Source: Apoda limacodes (taxonomy: Eukaryota; Arthropoda; Insecta; Lepidoptera; Limacodidae). From it: a stretch of DNA of 64,000 nt. A model generated the notes under the pieces. It made no database searches. It saw only the letters and a program-made list of their open reading frames with translations, and had not been told where the DNA came from. The DNA is taken from positions 18,729,001-18,793,000 of the forward strand of contig OX291547.1 of NCBI GenBank assembly GCA_946406115.1. The letters run 5' to 3'. Position 1 is the first letter of the stretch. The number at the start of each line of letters is the position of its first letter. Shown in pieces: positions 23,060-35,200 of the stretch. The translations under genes were made by a program, and so were the position numbers.

Positions 23060-23505
23060 TTATGAAGGAAAAATCTACTGCAACGCCCCCTAGTAACACT
23101 TTGACATCTACTTATCTAAGAATCATCGCTAATCAACTACGAACCCATTACTGAAATTCAGACAAGCAGATTTGGAAGTAAATGGCAACATTGGTTTGCA
23201 CAAACAAATGTTTACTGCAGTGCCCCCTAGTGAGTTACCACCATAAAACCCATCCAAGAACCAGCATCAATCAACCACAAATCCATTACTAAAAACTGCA
23301 TCAAAATCGGATTATTAGTTTTGGAGATAAATGGCAACATGGTTTGCACAAACAAATGTTTACAGCAGCGCCCCCTAGTGAGTTACCACCGTAACACCTA
23401 TCTAAGAACCAGCACCTAATCAACCACGAACCCATTACTAAAAACCGCATCTAAAACGGACTATTAGTTTTGGAGATAAACGGCAACATTGGTTTGCACC
23501 AACAA
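23060..23505. repeat. Tandem repeat, about three copies of a ~140-bp unit
   Basis: The core gccccctag recurs at 23085, 23222 and 23370 (spacings 137 and 148). Each copy continues with cacctatctaagaaccagca-like and aaccacgaacccattactaa-like segments, then ttttggagataaatggcaac and tttgcacaaacaaatg. Similarity rises toward the right copies. Non-coding. Confidence 0.8.
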
Positions 23506-23909
23506 ACAAACATCTCTCACCCTAAACCTTTTCTCGCTTCTCCGTGCCGTCGAGGGTAAAAAAGGAATAAAAGTGTTTCCGCAGATAAACTTCAAATATA
23601 TTAATGCAAATATTTATAAGTGTGTGTTAGTATGTTTGCTACTCTTTCACACCACAACAGCTGCATCAATTTGGCTAAAATTTGAAATGAAGATAGCTTA
23701 TACCCTGAACATAGGCTAAAATTCATTCCAAAAAAATCAACTTTCTTGCAGATATAACTACAACATAATTGCTATAGCTATAGCTTGTTAAAAAATCTTC
23801 CTTATCATAATCAAGGAGTTGCGATAGGAATACCAAACACTCACGCCGATAACCGAATTATGCGCGAGATACCGCAAAGTTTACCGCTAAGAAAACCCTA
23901 TTCACTGGT

Positions 23910-24193
23910 GTCCCAAAATTCCGGAACTCCCCCTCTCCATCTCCAAGAGCATTGAGATCCTTGCTGTTGACATCTCTACTCACACACTCACACTTTAGAA
24001 CCGAAATGGTCGCAAGGTTTTCTCTAAGGACTATAAAGTATGGGGTTCTTCAAAAAAAAAAAATATAAAATGTTTGAAGGAGCGGCAACGCGCGAGTGAC
24101 ACCCGTGATGTTGCAAGCGTCCAAAGGCTGCGGTGACCGCTTACCATCAGGCGGACAGTAAGCTTGTTTGCCACCTTAGTGGTATAAAAAAAA
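23910..24193 (+). pseudogene. Internally deleted LINE 3' end (shared family)
   Basis: Starts with the [18 protein letters not shown] segment, jumps over most of the RT C-terminus to the Y..MGFFK segment, then has the full 3' tail ending gtggtataaaaaaaaac. A 12-base A run interrupts the last codons. Confidence 0.8.
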
Positions 24194-25122
24194 ACAAAAA
24201 TAATTCTTACATAAAAAAGCGTATCTATTAAAATAGCAAGTATCTACCAACTAATCGAGTAAACCTACTGATAAATTCTTGCCAGATGTATAGATGTCTC
24301 TACAATCCGCATACCTACTCGCACTCCGACGGCATTCGTAATATCCATTTTAATATTATTTACCATCCATTGTTTTTGTTTGTATGACACTTGTGACCTC
24401 GGATGTAATGTAGCTAAGTGTTGATATAGGTATTATAATTTGTACTTTGGAACGGATAATATTTATTTTTGTACCTAGACTTGGCTACAAGATAGTCAAT
24501 GCATAGGTATCTATTAATGTAGGTACGAACATATTTGCATTTTGTTTAGTTGAGAGCTTTAATATAGATAAAAAATAAAAACAAAAGGTTTAAGTATACT
24601 AAGTAAATATATCTATATTGATGTCTATGGTTAACAGATGGAGTGAAACTCACACAAAATTGTCTAATTGTAAATGATATACTTACTTTTTTAAACACCA
24701 TTAATGGTAGTAAAATTATTGTTAGAGTAGTTTTTGCGGTTTTTCAGAAGTGAAAAAAGTCTACACTTAAAAATGACGTGAAGTGTTAACAGCACTCGCG
24801 TATTCGGCATTAGTTTTATTATAATGACCTGTTTTTAAATAACTGGTGAGTTGTCTTCAATACTGTCTCTTTCTCAATACTATTCATTCCTCTCAAATGA
24901 ACTTTTTACCATGAAATGCAGATGATCTCCAAAAGAGACAATTTCTTTGGATATGACAGACAGGCTTACTTTAAAAAAGTAAGCACCACGTAAACTTCAT
25001 TCTTTCAGCCTTTAAGAATAAATCAAATCAAACATTTTCAAAGTTTTAATTGAAAACTTAAATATTTAGTAAAATACCCACTTACCATGTGGTTGCTTAA
25101 TGATACTCGCTAGCTAGTATAG

Positions 25123-26439
25123 ATGTCGCAGTCATCTGGTTAAGCGCGCCTAGGCAGATCTTTAAGTATGGAAAATAACTATCACGTAACAGAACAGATA
25201 GAAATTTAACCGGAGCTCTGCATCTACGTTTACACAAGAGAAACCCAACATAGGGTAAGGTTGCTTATGTCGTATCACGGCTTAAGTCGTACCACGGTTT
25301 AAGTCGTACCCCGGCAATATCTCGACTGATACTTATAAGTAAAACCACCTAGTGTCGTCAACATAAACTATTTAGTCGAGTAAGCAAACGTAAACAAGTG
25401 GTAGGTCGGCCGGCTTCGTACAGCAAAAATATTTAAAAAGTATTTTTTTTATACAGTTTTCATTAAATTTTTGACTCATTTGTAAGCTTATTTTGGCAGG
25501 AATGTGATTCTTACCTTTCTTTTTTGTTAACATCTGTTTGTAATACTTATGCTTGGTTTAGGCATACTGAAACGGTAGAACTTTTTTAGTTTAGGTCAAT
25601 GGTTTCGTTTAAACTAAGAAGACTCCGCTGCTTAAGTAGTACCTGTGCAAAATTCTTTACTCGTACCGGTACGACTTTGGTATTAAAGAAATCCAAATAA
25701 AAAAAAAGGAATAAACAAAAGTATGTAAAGAAGGAATAAAGATGACACAAGCAAGAAAAACAAAAAAATAAATGCTAAAGAATCGTCGTCATGCTAACTA
25801 TGTACGGAAGACCATGAAAAAACACGATCCAGTGAACAAAATGTTAAGGTGCGATACAAGACCTATGTACTGGTTTTGAAAGTAAAATAAAGAAATTTGT
25901 GAGTGAATTATGTGTTTTATTTCAGTATTTCTAATCATCACTTTTTTTAAGAGATCCTTTTTTTAAAAGAATTAAGAGATTGTATTTTTATTTTGGTGTA
26001 TGTTTTATATATTAATTTAGTCATTAGGTAAGACTTTGTAACTAATAAATAACCAAAATAAAAAATTTGAGTGATCTCGTGTTATTACGTAATTTTTTAT
26101 ACATTTATTATGTGTTCACTAGAGTATTTTGTCTGAGTACGACTAAGGCTATAGGTGGTACGAATTAAGTGACTAGACGCCTGAATCGTACCGAAAGTAT
26201 GTTTTTGAAAAACGTTCAAATGCCTGTTTTGATAAAAGATTTTTAAATTTCAGTAGATGCAGAAGATTTTGTTCCATTTCAATTGCACTAAATGTTGCAG
26301 TATTATTTCCTTAGAGTTATATAGGCAACCATACCCTACATAACTTATACAGTGCAATTTCTGTTCCTTTCTTTTTAATACTTGACGATCTGCCTAGGCA
26401 TCCAATTAACTGGCTTTATTGACCAAATGGCTGCGACAT
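25123..26439. mobile_element. TIR element (ATGTCGCAG ends) carrying a nested insertion
   Basis: The left end (25123 to about 25198) and the right end (about 26360-26439) are inverted copies, with ATGTCGCAG outermost and shared inner blocks such as GCCTAGGCAGATC. The same ends and body form a compact 328-bp element at 42208-42535. The extra ~1.1 kb here is a second element (25253-26336). No transposase ORF seen. Confidence 0.75.
25253..26336. mobile_element. Nested TIR element with repeated TTAAGTCGTACC motifs
   Basis: The ends GGGTAAGGTTGCTTATGT and GGGTATGGTTGCCTATAT (right end reversed) are inverted repeats, flanked by TA on both sides (25251-25252, 26337-26338). Close variants of TTAAGTCGTACC recur near 25270-25315, 25630 and, inverted, near 26130-26200. 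The longest readable stretch, near 25740-25880, is lysine-rich and broken by stops. Probably a non-autonomous DNA transposon with a TA target; family not recognised. Confidence 0.65.
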
Positions 26440-28969
26440 ATATATGTTCTGTAAAAAATTTAACTTATTTTTGTAATGAAATAAAATTTTTATACATGGC
26501 AATAGTAAACGTAAAAAAATGACGCCTTTATACTACCATCATTTGAAAATATTAAAAATACCATTAGAATTGTTAACTCCGATCTCAATACAATAGTTAA
26601 ATGGAGCAAGAACTCAATTATGGTCTAAGGATTAATGCTCAAAAGTACCATAAGCCATAATTATAGGTAGTCCTAAGCTATTACCACGCATTAACTGGCA
26701 GAATTTTATGCCTCTGGGTTTGGTCACCGTAATAATTCATTACAGTGAAATTCTGTTGAAAATATAGAAATAGTTTTTGATAGTTTTACAAAGAGAAGCT
26801 ATTGGATGCTGGCAATAAACCAGTAGGTACTGCAACATAAGTCATAGAAATTTCTTATAGTTATCCGCCATTAAATCCCATTTGAATACCTACTTCTTCC
26901 TATTCTTGTTTAGGCTGACGGGACGCTAGCTTGTATTCAATTTTTAACCCCATTTCGAAACGCAGCCAAAAAAGTTCTTAATAAACATTTAACAAAAGAC
27001 TCAAAGTGAGTTAGATACAGATCTGTTATTGATTAAGATTCTTACAAATATCTGCAATGTATATACTTACAGTAAAATGTGTAATACAAATACAAGTATT
27101 GCTGTACCAGTACACATTGCGGTTGCACTAAAATTTCCTAACCTACTCCAATCGAATATAACTACAATCCAATGAGGTTACTGCAATAACAACAAAGCTC
27201 TGTTACTGTTAACTAAATAACAAAAACAGATGATGACTAATCCACTGGGGTTTATTAGTACTGGGCATGTAGCCAACACGATAAAAAGTCGTAATGTACG
27301 CGTTACGTATACGTAGATAGGTAGGTACTGTCGCAAGATTTAAAAAAAAATGTGACGTACCATTAGTAGAAGTATGAACAGCAAACTTTTCTGACTCGGT
27401 CGGCAAAAAACAAAACAACAATCCCCATATATTGAAATAGTGTGAACTTACAACGACACTAGCGACCAAACAACCAAGGTCTGAAGATCAGAAAAGTGTG
27501 TTAAACTATACTAAATGCAATAAGAAGAAGCTTGTATACTAAATCAATACCACAAAGGCAAAGAATAAAGGTCAACATCAGTATAAGTTCTTATTCAGGT
27601 ATCTATATTTATAAGGTCGGGGTGGTTTACCTTTGCATGACTCAGCCACCCCAGCGACTATTTTAAGGTGTTCGTACTGTAGTTTTACTACTGTATATAG
27701 CTACTGTATATACTTAAGATTCATTCTAAAACTTGATTTTACCTGCGACTTCGCTTGTTTATCATCGAAAAATCCGGTCAAGTGCGTGTTTACATGCATT
27801 ATGCTAATCTGAAAAACTTATGAACTGAATTTACAAATCTTTATCATGATTTTTTTTTAGATTTTTGGCAATTAGAAATTAGCATTTAGTTAGCAAATTA
27901 AAACCTAATTTTTAATTAAATGGAAGCAGGGAGTAGGGGGTACATTTAGATGATATTAACTAGTATCATAAACGTCTTAGAGAAAATGTTACTTATGCAC
28001 CTTAGAGTGCGAGAAAAAATTAATTTCTCAGTTCAATGTACGAAGCTAACCTAAGAAATATCTCAATTTCATTACAAAACTGTATGGCGGGTCACATAAG
28101 ACACCTCCTGTACAAATTGGTCAGAAATAATGCAAAGACGACGGAATTATGGGGTTGTGACGCCTTGACGAAACTATAAGGGTTCTATTTTTGCAATAAG
28201 ACTACGGATCCCTAATTAAGCAAAGATATTTATCTTATTAAAGCTTTTTATTGGATAGGACACTAAGAGCAGAGTAGTTATTGTTATATCCACATAATAA
28301 ACTTGCTAAGAGCAAAACAAGAATAAGGATTGCAAAAAGTAGATATTTTTAAGTTGATTTAACGCATCAAGAACAGAGCAAAAAAAGGGTATTTGCTCAT
28401 ATTAACGTAGGCGTTATACACTTTACCTTAACACTTAACCCCTCAAGCCAAGACTTCGTTTGAATTGTGCAATTCACAATGGTGACATACCTATTGTGTT
28501 TTGTTTTGATTTGCGCATTAAATGTTTTTGCGACCTTCGACTTTTCGTGGTAGGTGGCGCGAAGTCATACAAATTTATAAAGTATATGTCATCTATAAAG
28601 GTGGCGGTGACGTTAACTCAGACTTTTAGCAAACATATCGGTCCTGTTTACTGCGAAACATGTGTCGAACCGTACCTGTTTCAAATAAAAGCAAGATACT
28701 GAATGAAATTATACTTGCCTAAACTTTTGCATATTGTTTTTTTAACGATACAAAGTCATCAGTTTTGTTGATGCACATGTTAGCAATTTGATATGACTAT
28801 CGCAATTAAAACCTTAATGATGTGCAATGGAAAGATCGCCTTGCGAACCTATTAGCGAGGCAGGTCCAAAGCGCACGTCATTTTATCGCACACACGGTAG
28901 CTGATTGTGAGTGCATAGTATGCAATGGAGAAGTTATTCTATGCCGTGCTGTGCGCTGGCGATATCGAA

Positions 28970-29225
28970 ACGTAGTTATTCAACCACAGCTAGTCAGTCT
29001 TGTGGTAGTAGTCATCCGTCCGCGACGCCGCGCGCCGCGACGCTAGTCGATCCGAACGCACCTCTACACGAGTAAACAAACGCCTTAATTATCTCCCGCG
29101 ATAAAAAGTTACACGTTATCAGTCCGTGATAAAACCCTAGTGTCATATCTGATAAAGCAGTGGTCGATGGTTCTCGTTTTGTGTATTATGTAAAACCTGA
29201 AAAGTGAATTTCTGGTGTCGCAATT
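28970..29225 (+). promoter_or_regulatory. Probable promoter and 5'UTR of the NPF-motif gene
   Basis: A local CpG-rich patch (about 29018-29060) stands out in AT-rich DNA just upstream of the only plausible start codon. No TATA box is evident. A TCAGTC near 29118 could be an initiator. The mapping is inferred from composition and position only. Confidence 0.35.
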
Positions 29226-32200
29226 ATGGCTGCTGCCACTGGAACTCGTAAGTCTGTCTCGATCTATGACTATCCAGAACACTTGAATCCTTTTCGCGAA
29301 GAAGACAACCACAACAAAATCAGGTTCTGGACTCTCGGCAGAAAACTGAATAGATCCAACAGCATTACTTTCTCCGGGATCAAGGATTTGAAGAATTCGT
29401 GGTAAGTTTTTAATTGTATCTCTTAGCGCTATCTTTTAGTTAGTTATAATACCTTTCGGTAGCGACTTAGGTATATCTAGCTTTCTACATTAAACCTTGA
29501 ATGTGTGGTTTTACTGATGTACCTACTTAAATATTTAACGCCTGAAGCAACGAGTTGACTTGCTAATTCATTCAGCAGTTGTAAGCCCAAGCAAGTACGG
29601 TTGATAGCGAATTAAAAATAACAATGATATTATAGGTATTTACATTACTTTTAAGCCGAGAAAAGAAAACGGAGGAGCTTCCCATTCGACTATATATAGG
29701 TATATATTTTTTTGTTTTTATTTTAAAAACACGTATAAAAGCATTCTGCTTCAGCACTTGCGACACTATTAATACCTATTTGTCTTATATTATATCGCTT
29801 GAGTAGGTAATTAATGGAAGGAAACAAATTAACCGTGACGACATTAACTATTTGTAGAAGATAGATAAGCTGAATAAAGTAGTAAAGAAAGAGATAATAA
29901 CATAATATCTATATACTTACGTTTATGTTATAATGGGAACCACCTAAAACCGAAAAGTATCTAGGATGCTATCTGTGTGCTGAATTTCATCCACCCCAGT
30001 TATGCAGTTTATGAGTGATTGACTGTCCAACATGTAAAACCTACTCGTAGGCAGGTACTCATACCTATTTTTGAACAATATAGGTATTTCAGACGCCGGC
30101 AGGTGAAATTTTCTTGTTCGAGATCGACATCTAGGTACTTAATTATTTCGATCTCAACCCATAATGACCTATTTCATCAAAGCGAAATGTCCTCAGAGCA
30201 ACATCAAATTCAGTAAGTGGCCATTCAATATTATAGAAATCAGTTGCTTGTATATCGTAAAGACATTGATATAAACAACTGGGACAAGGTTCAATTTATC
30301 AATTCTTTTGGCTTCCTTTGAATACATAAATATCAGTGTTTGTTGTAAAGGGAAATACATACAAAACAAAGACTAAATTACTTACGCACATAGGTATGAT
30401 ATTAAGTACACACTGGCGACAATTATCTCTATATTCGATGTCCCATTTGTCCCCTGTTACTATACCTACCAAGGTCTCAAAGTCAAAATTCAAGCATGCA
30501 ATGCAAACGGATAGTTTTCACGTGGTTTCCAAATAGTCGTCGTTTCAGCCCGAAGACGTCCGCTGTGGTAAGTACATCAGCTTACCCTATGTCTCCACAA
30601 CGGGCGATTTTGAGCTACTGACTTCCTGTGGCTCTGTCACCAGGTCACTTGTCTGTCCATCTAGTAGGTAGCGTGGCTGCCCCACGGTGCGTGTTCCAAG
30701 CGTCGCCATTCGAGAACCTGTCATACCAATCAGTAATTATCGAAGTTCGATGTGGCTTGCCCATTGCAACTTTCAGCTTGCTCCACATCACAACGTCTTT
30801 CTTCTGTGACATCACCAAGGCTTAATAAATAATTTCAAAATTAAAAAACCCAAAGATTATCTTTCTCTTTATTGACTATTTAATGATCATCATAGACCTT
30901 GAATTAGGTACAAAAGTTACCTATTTGTAACTAATACCTAAATAGCACCCGAGGAGTCAGCAAGGATTTCGAAAAAGTCTTAATTCGCCTAGATGGTATG
31001 GAATGAACAAAATATTAAAGAAAATTTACGACCGTGAATTAGTATCAAACGTAGTTTAAATGAGAATGTATGGGAAAAAACAATGGGAATGTTAAAATAC
31101 ACACACAAGAGTAGGAGGGCCAATTTGTGTTGTGAGTGTATCTACATTATTGATTGTGTTATAAAATGACGCCATACCATACTTGACCTTGTAGGTAGCC
31201 TTGATCTTTTGGGCCTCCACCGCCACCCCTCCCAGGCAACTTCTAAGTAAGTAAGTCTAAAACTTTGTGTCAAGATTTTTGTTATATTGAGTAAAATCTA
31301 ATCTCTAATAACCACTAATATAAGAAGCACTACTTACCTAGTAGTGAAAGAAATCGATCGTAAGATTCGCCCGACAACAGCTTTACTGTATCTGTTAAAT
31401 GGTCTAAGTGTATCTGTATCTACTTTTTAATTAATGCGTACAACAGATAATATGCGTTAAAGGAAACATAAAAGCGCTGTCACCAGTGAAATCATGTGTC
31501 GCTGTCAGCAACTAGAGACATATTAAATTAATAAGTAGTAAATTGCATGCTTTCTATTTTATTAGGTACTAGTGTTTCCAATAAAATAATACCACACTGT
31601 ATGTTTTTTATACTAGTCGAATCCCGCAGTTTTATAAAAGTATTAGATATAATTGTCTTTCTCTGTGCCTAAACCTATCTGGGTGCCACAAATAAAGCCA
31701 ATTGTACTACGCACTCAAAGATGACAAGTCATTTTTGTATGCACTGTTACGAGACGTAAGGAAAAGTACACCACAAAAAAAACTGTGGGAATTCATAATC
31801 AGGAAAAAGTTTCACGTAAAGGAATAGTAAATTTTTTCTTACGACTTTATTCGCTTTAGCTCTCTATTAGTGAGAGCATTTTTACAATAGATTTCAGTAG
31901 TTGCGATGATTAATCCCTACATAGTAGTAGTTGATATAGATACGAAAAATTGCTTAAAAACTAAAAAAACCCATGCTAACAATGAAGATCTTTAAAACGG
32001 CCCCCTCCCTTCATCATGAGACCTTTGTGGCTACACTCGTAACCCACACTCACTAAGTCGAGTCAAACGAGCCTAACCTTTAAGTATGGACATATTGTTG
32101 CTCACTGAAGAGTTCCTTTAACCTTCACACACACGACTCCACTACCAACACGAGACTTCACCTCCCACCTTCTTATTCCGGAGATAAGTGACGTACGTAC

Positions 32201-35200
32201 GTATGGTTACCCGTGCGATTTTACTTTTGCTTTAAAAACAAACACCCTTTGAAATCAGTCGTATGGCGGTGGAACTCCTCTATCTACAAACGTACTTTCC
32301 CTTTACTGACGCTACATTAATCTATCAATGTATCCAAATGGATTCGCTTTAATAAGTGAGCCCATGGATTCAGTATTACCAGTTTATTTTTTCTGTATTT
32401 AAACAAAGTGTCTATATGGGTGACTGTTATTTTATTTAGATATTATCAAATAAATGAAATATCCCCACTTTATCTAGCTGTAGAGGAATCTCATTAAAAA
32501 CGTTGATACAAATGTTTCTGAAATGTTGAAAAAAACAATGTTTCTTAATACATGTACGAAACAGCTCAGCCGATATATCTTATAATTTATCAAAATTAAT
32601 AATATTTTCTTAGGAAACCTTAAGTAGGTATGAGTACGTCATAAAAGGAACCTTCATTCAAAATTTTACTTTTGTAACCCTAGCAATCTGTTCTTTGATG
32701 AATCATTCAGGACAAGAAGTATCTATAAACGCATAGGTATATAGCGTTTATTTGATGCCAAAAGAATGTAGTTAGGACACTACTTCATACCATTGTTTAT
32801 TATATACATAAATACATACGCTACTACCACAGCTTATAACAATTCATATGCCTTATTAAAAAAAAAAATTAATTTGTTTTTTTTTTATCAGAATTAGTTT
32901 AATTAAGAGTTTACACATGATTTTTCCTGTGTAGTAATGAATATGCAAATAAATTATTCAGTATTGAGATATGTTTGACACATGATATTTATAAAGCCAA
33001 ATAATTTTAGATTTTTTCCTAGGCATATCATTTACTTTAGTGTCCAGAATACCTATAGGTATTGAGAAGTTCCGGTGGCCATTTGTGGTCTTCTCCATCA
33101 CTTCCATTTCACCATATGATATTTTCTAAATCCAAATGCTTGAGTTGTCACTGAAAATACCAAAATCGTTACATGTATGCCGATAATATTTAAGGAGTTC
33201 CCTCAATACCTCATGGATTTCATCATTAGACTGGATAAAAATGGGACTTATCTGGATTTATACTATCCTTTCAAATAAAAAAATAATTTTCCAAATCGGT
33301 TAAAAAATTACGGACTTCCGTGGTAACCCACAATAAAATAATAGATACCCTATTGAGACCCTCTTTTTTCAAAGTTGTTTGAAATACCTAATTATGAATC
33401 CCACCAAAAACATTTTCATGTAAAATGTTGCCAAGACGAGACCATACACGGTAAAAAAGGATTAGTTGAGCCAAGAGAATATCGTTTCATATATGCACCA
33501 ACGAATATTTGCTTCATCGAAGATATTATTTCTCTTAAATATTTAAAATGATATGAAGTTAGCACAAGATCAAATTTCTTTGAACCAGTAAATAAAACTC
33601 TATCAGTTTGAAACATTACTTAATTCATTGAAGAAAATAATGCTTCTTTATTTGAAACACTTCGTTTTCTTGGGCGTAGAACTTCGTGTGTTATTGCACT
33701 GAAAAAATTTCTAGTTCACACAAGAGAATAGTGCTCTTAACTTGACTACGACAGCTCTTAAATTAATAACATTATATTTTAGTTTAAAACAAAAAATGTT
33801 TCGGTCCAAAATTACATAGTTATTTATTAAAGAGCCCTACGCCTGTTTTCTGGAGGCTTGGGCCATATAAAGTCAGTCTACCGCACTGACTTAGTGTGTC
33901 TTGGCGGACGTTTGTCGAGCTAGCCCTTACTGCAGAGGCACCGGGCCTCTTTTCTGGAGGCTTGGGCCATATAGAGTCAGTCTACGCACTGCTTTTCTAT
34001 GACTTGGCTGAACGTTTGTCGAAATTAGTAGCTATTCTCGCCTTTAGCTGATTATACAGTGTTATGTTTAATCATAATTGTTATGATTAACGATCCTTCT
34101 TAAACATGGAAGAAAGAAAAGTGTGCCGCTAAGCGGTCACCCATCCAAGTACTGACCACGGTCGACGTTGCTTAACTTCGCTTATCGTTTCAGATAGACG
34201 AATGCGACTGGGCCACGAACTTTTCAATTTTCAGATAATAATTAACTGTAGGTTTCTTGCATGAACTGATACTAATTTGACGCACAAAACCCTACAATAA
34301 ACAATTATTTAAAATTAAAATCCAACACGAAAGCCTATGAAGTACAGTGATGAGGTTCGATCAGTTTTAAAAATGCAGGTAATTACTTAAAAGAAAAGAA
34401 AATTCGTTCAAAGCGATACTAGCTGATTAATTTCAACGAAAATGTTTAATATTTTAAAGCAGAAATATTATTTGTTTCGACTAAAACAAGAGTTTCAGCT
34501 TAAAATATCAGATTTTGAGTCAAGAATCTAACAAATTCTGTTAAAATTATTATTTTCTCTAATTCAAAACAATATCATCTTAACTGAAAATTTCACTGGC
34601 TTTGATTTAAGATACAATTATTTAAATCGAAAGATATAGTTTTTAATAAGTAACGTCGCAGATTTAAGAAAACCATGATTTTAGCCCAAAATAATTTATA
34701 TCAAAGCAAAATTATTTTTTGTTTCAAACGAAGAAAAATAAAATGTTGCATATAAAAATGTATTTATTTTATACAAGAACATTAACTGTCTTAGGGTAAT
34801 TAATTTAAGTTTGGTTGATCTAAAACGTACATTTATTTGGTTAAAAATATATTTGTTCATACGAAAAGAGGTTTATCAATTTCGATTGGTAAAATGATTT
34901 TTTTTCTGGGAAATAATATTGCCTTCTGTGAACAAAATATGTCCAAAATAGTTGGATTTCTTGACTGAATGCAAATTATTTTGGTGGAATAGAACTTGGA
35001 AACTCTTTTTTTTCCGTGTATGGCTCGCACTGTCAAAAAGTTATCAGATCTCATGTAGTGCCAAGCTTCTAACTCTACACGCCTTAACTCTACAAAGTAA
35101 AAATCTTTTTTAACAAAGTACATAAGTAAAGTAATATTATTCGTATAATATAAGTATAATAATGTTGCACCCTAATTTAAGGGGTTGATGGATTTTTTTT

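Larger units (their letters stand above)
19684..29225. other. Intergenic region between CFAP57 and the NPF-motif gene
   Basis: Divergent spacer of about 9.5 kb between two start codons. Apart from the repeats listed separately (20199-20490, 21050-21135, 23060-23505, 23910-24193, 25123-26439), I see only AT-rich unique sequence. None of the small ORFs (20860, 21321, 22418, 22762, 23489, 27209, 28460) shows a recognisable motif or plausible exon context. Confidence 0.6.

Noticed and set aside
23060..23505. CRISPR-like array
   Set aside because: Only three ~140-bp units with similarity through the whole unit, in a eukaryotic genome; a minisatellite.
34116..34215. Functional 5S rRNA gene
   Set aside because: The 5' third and the 3' closing stem are missing.
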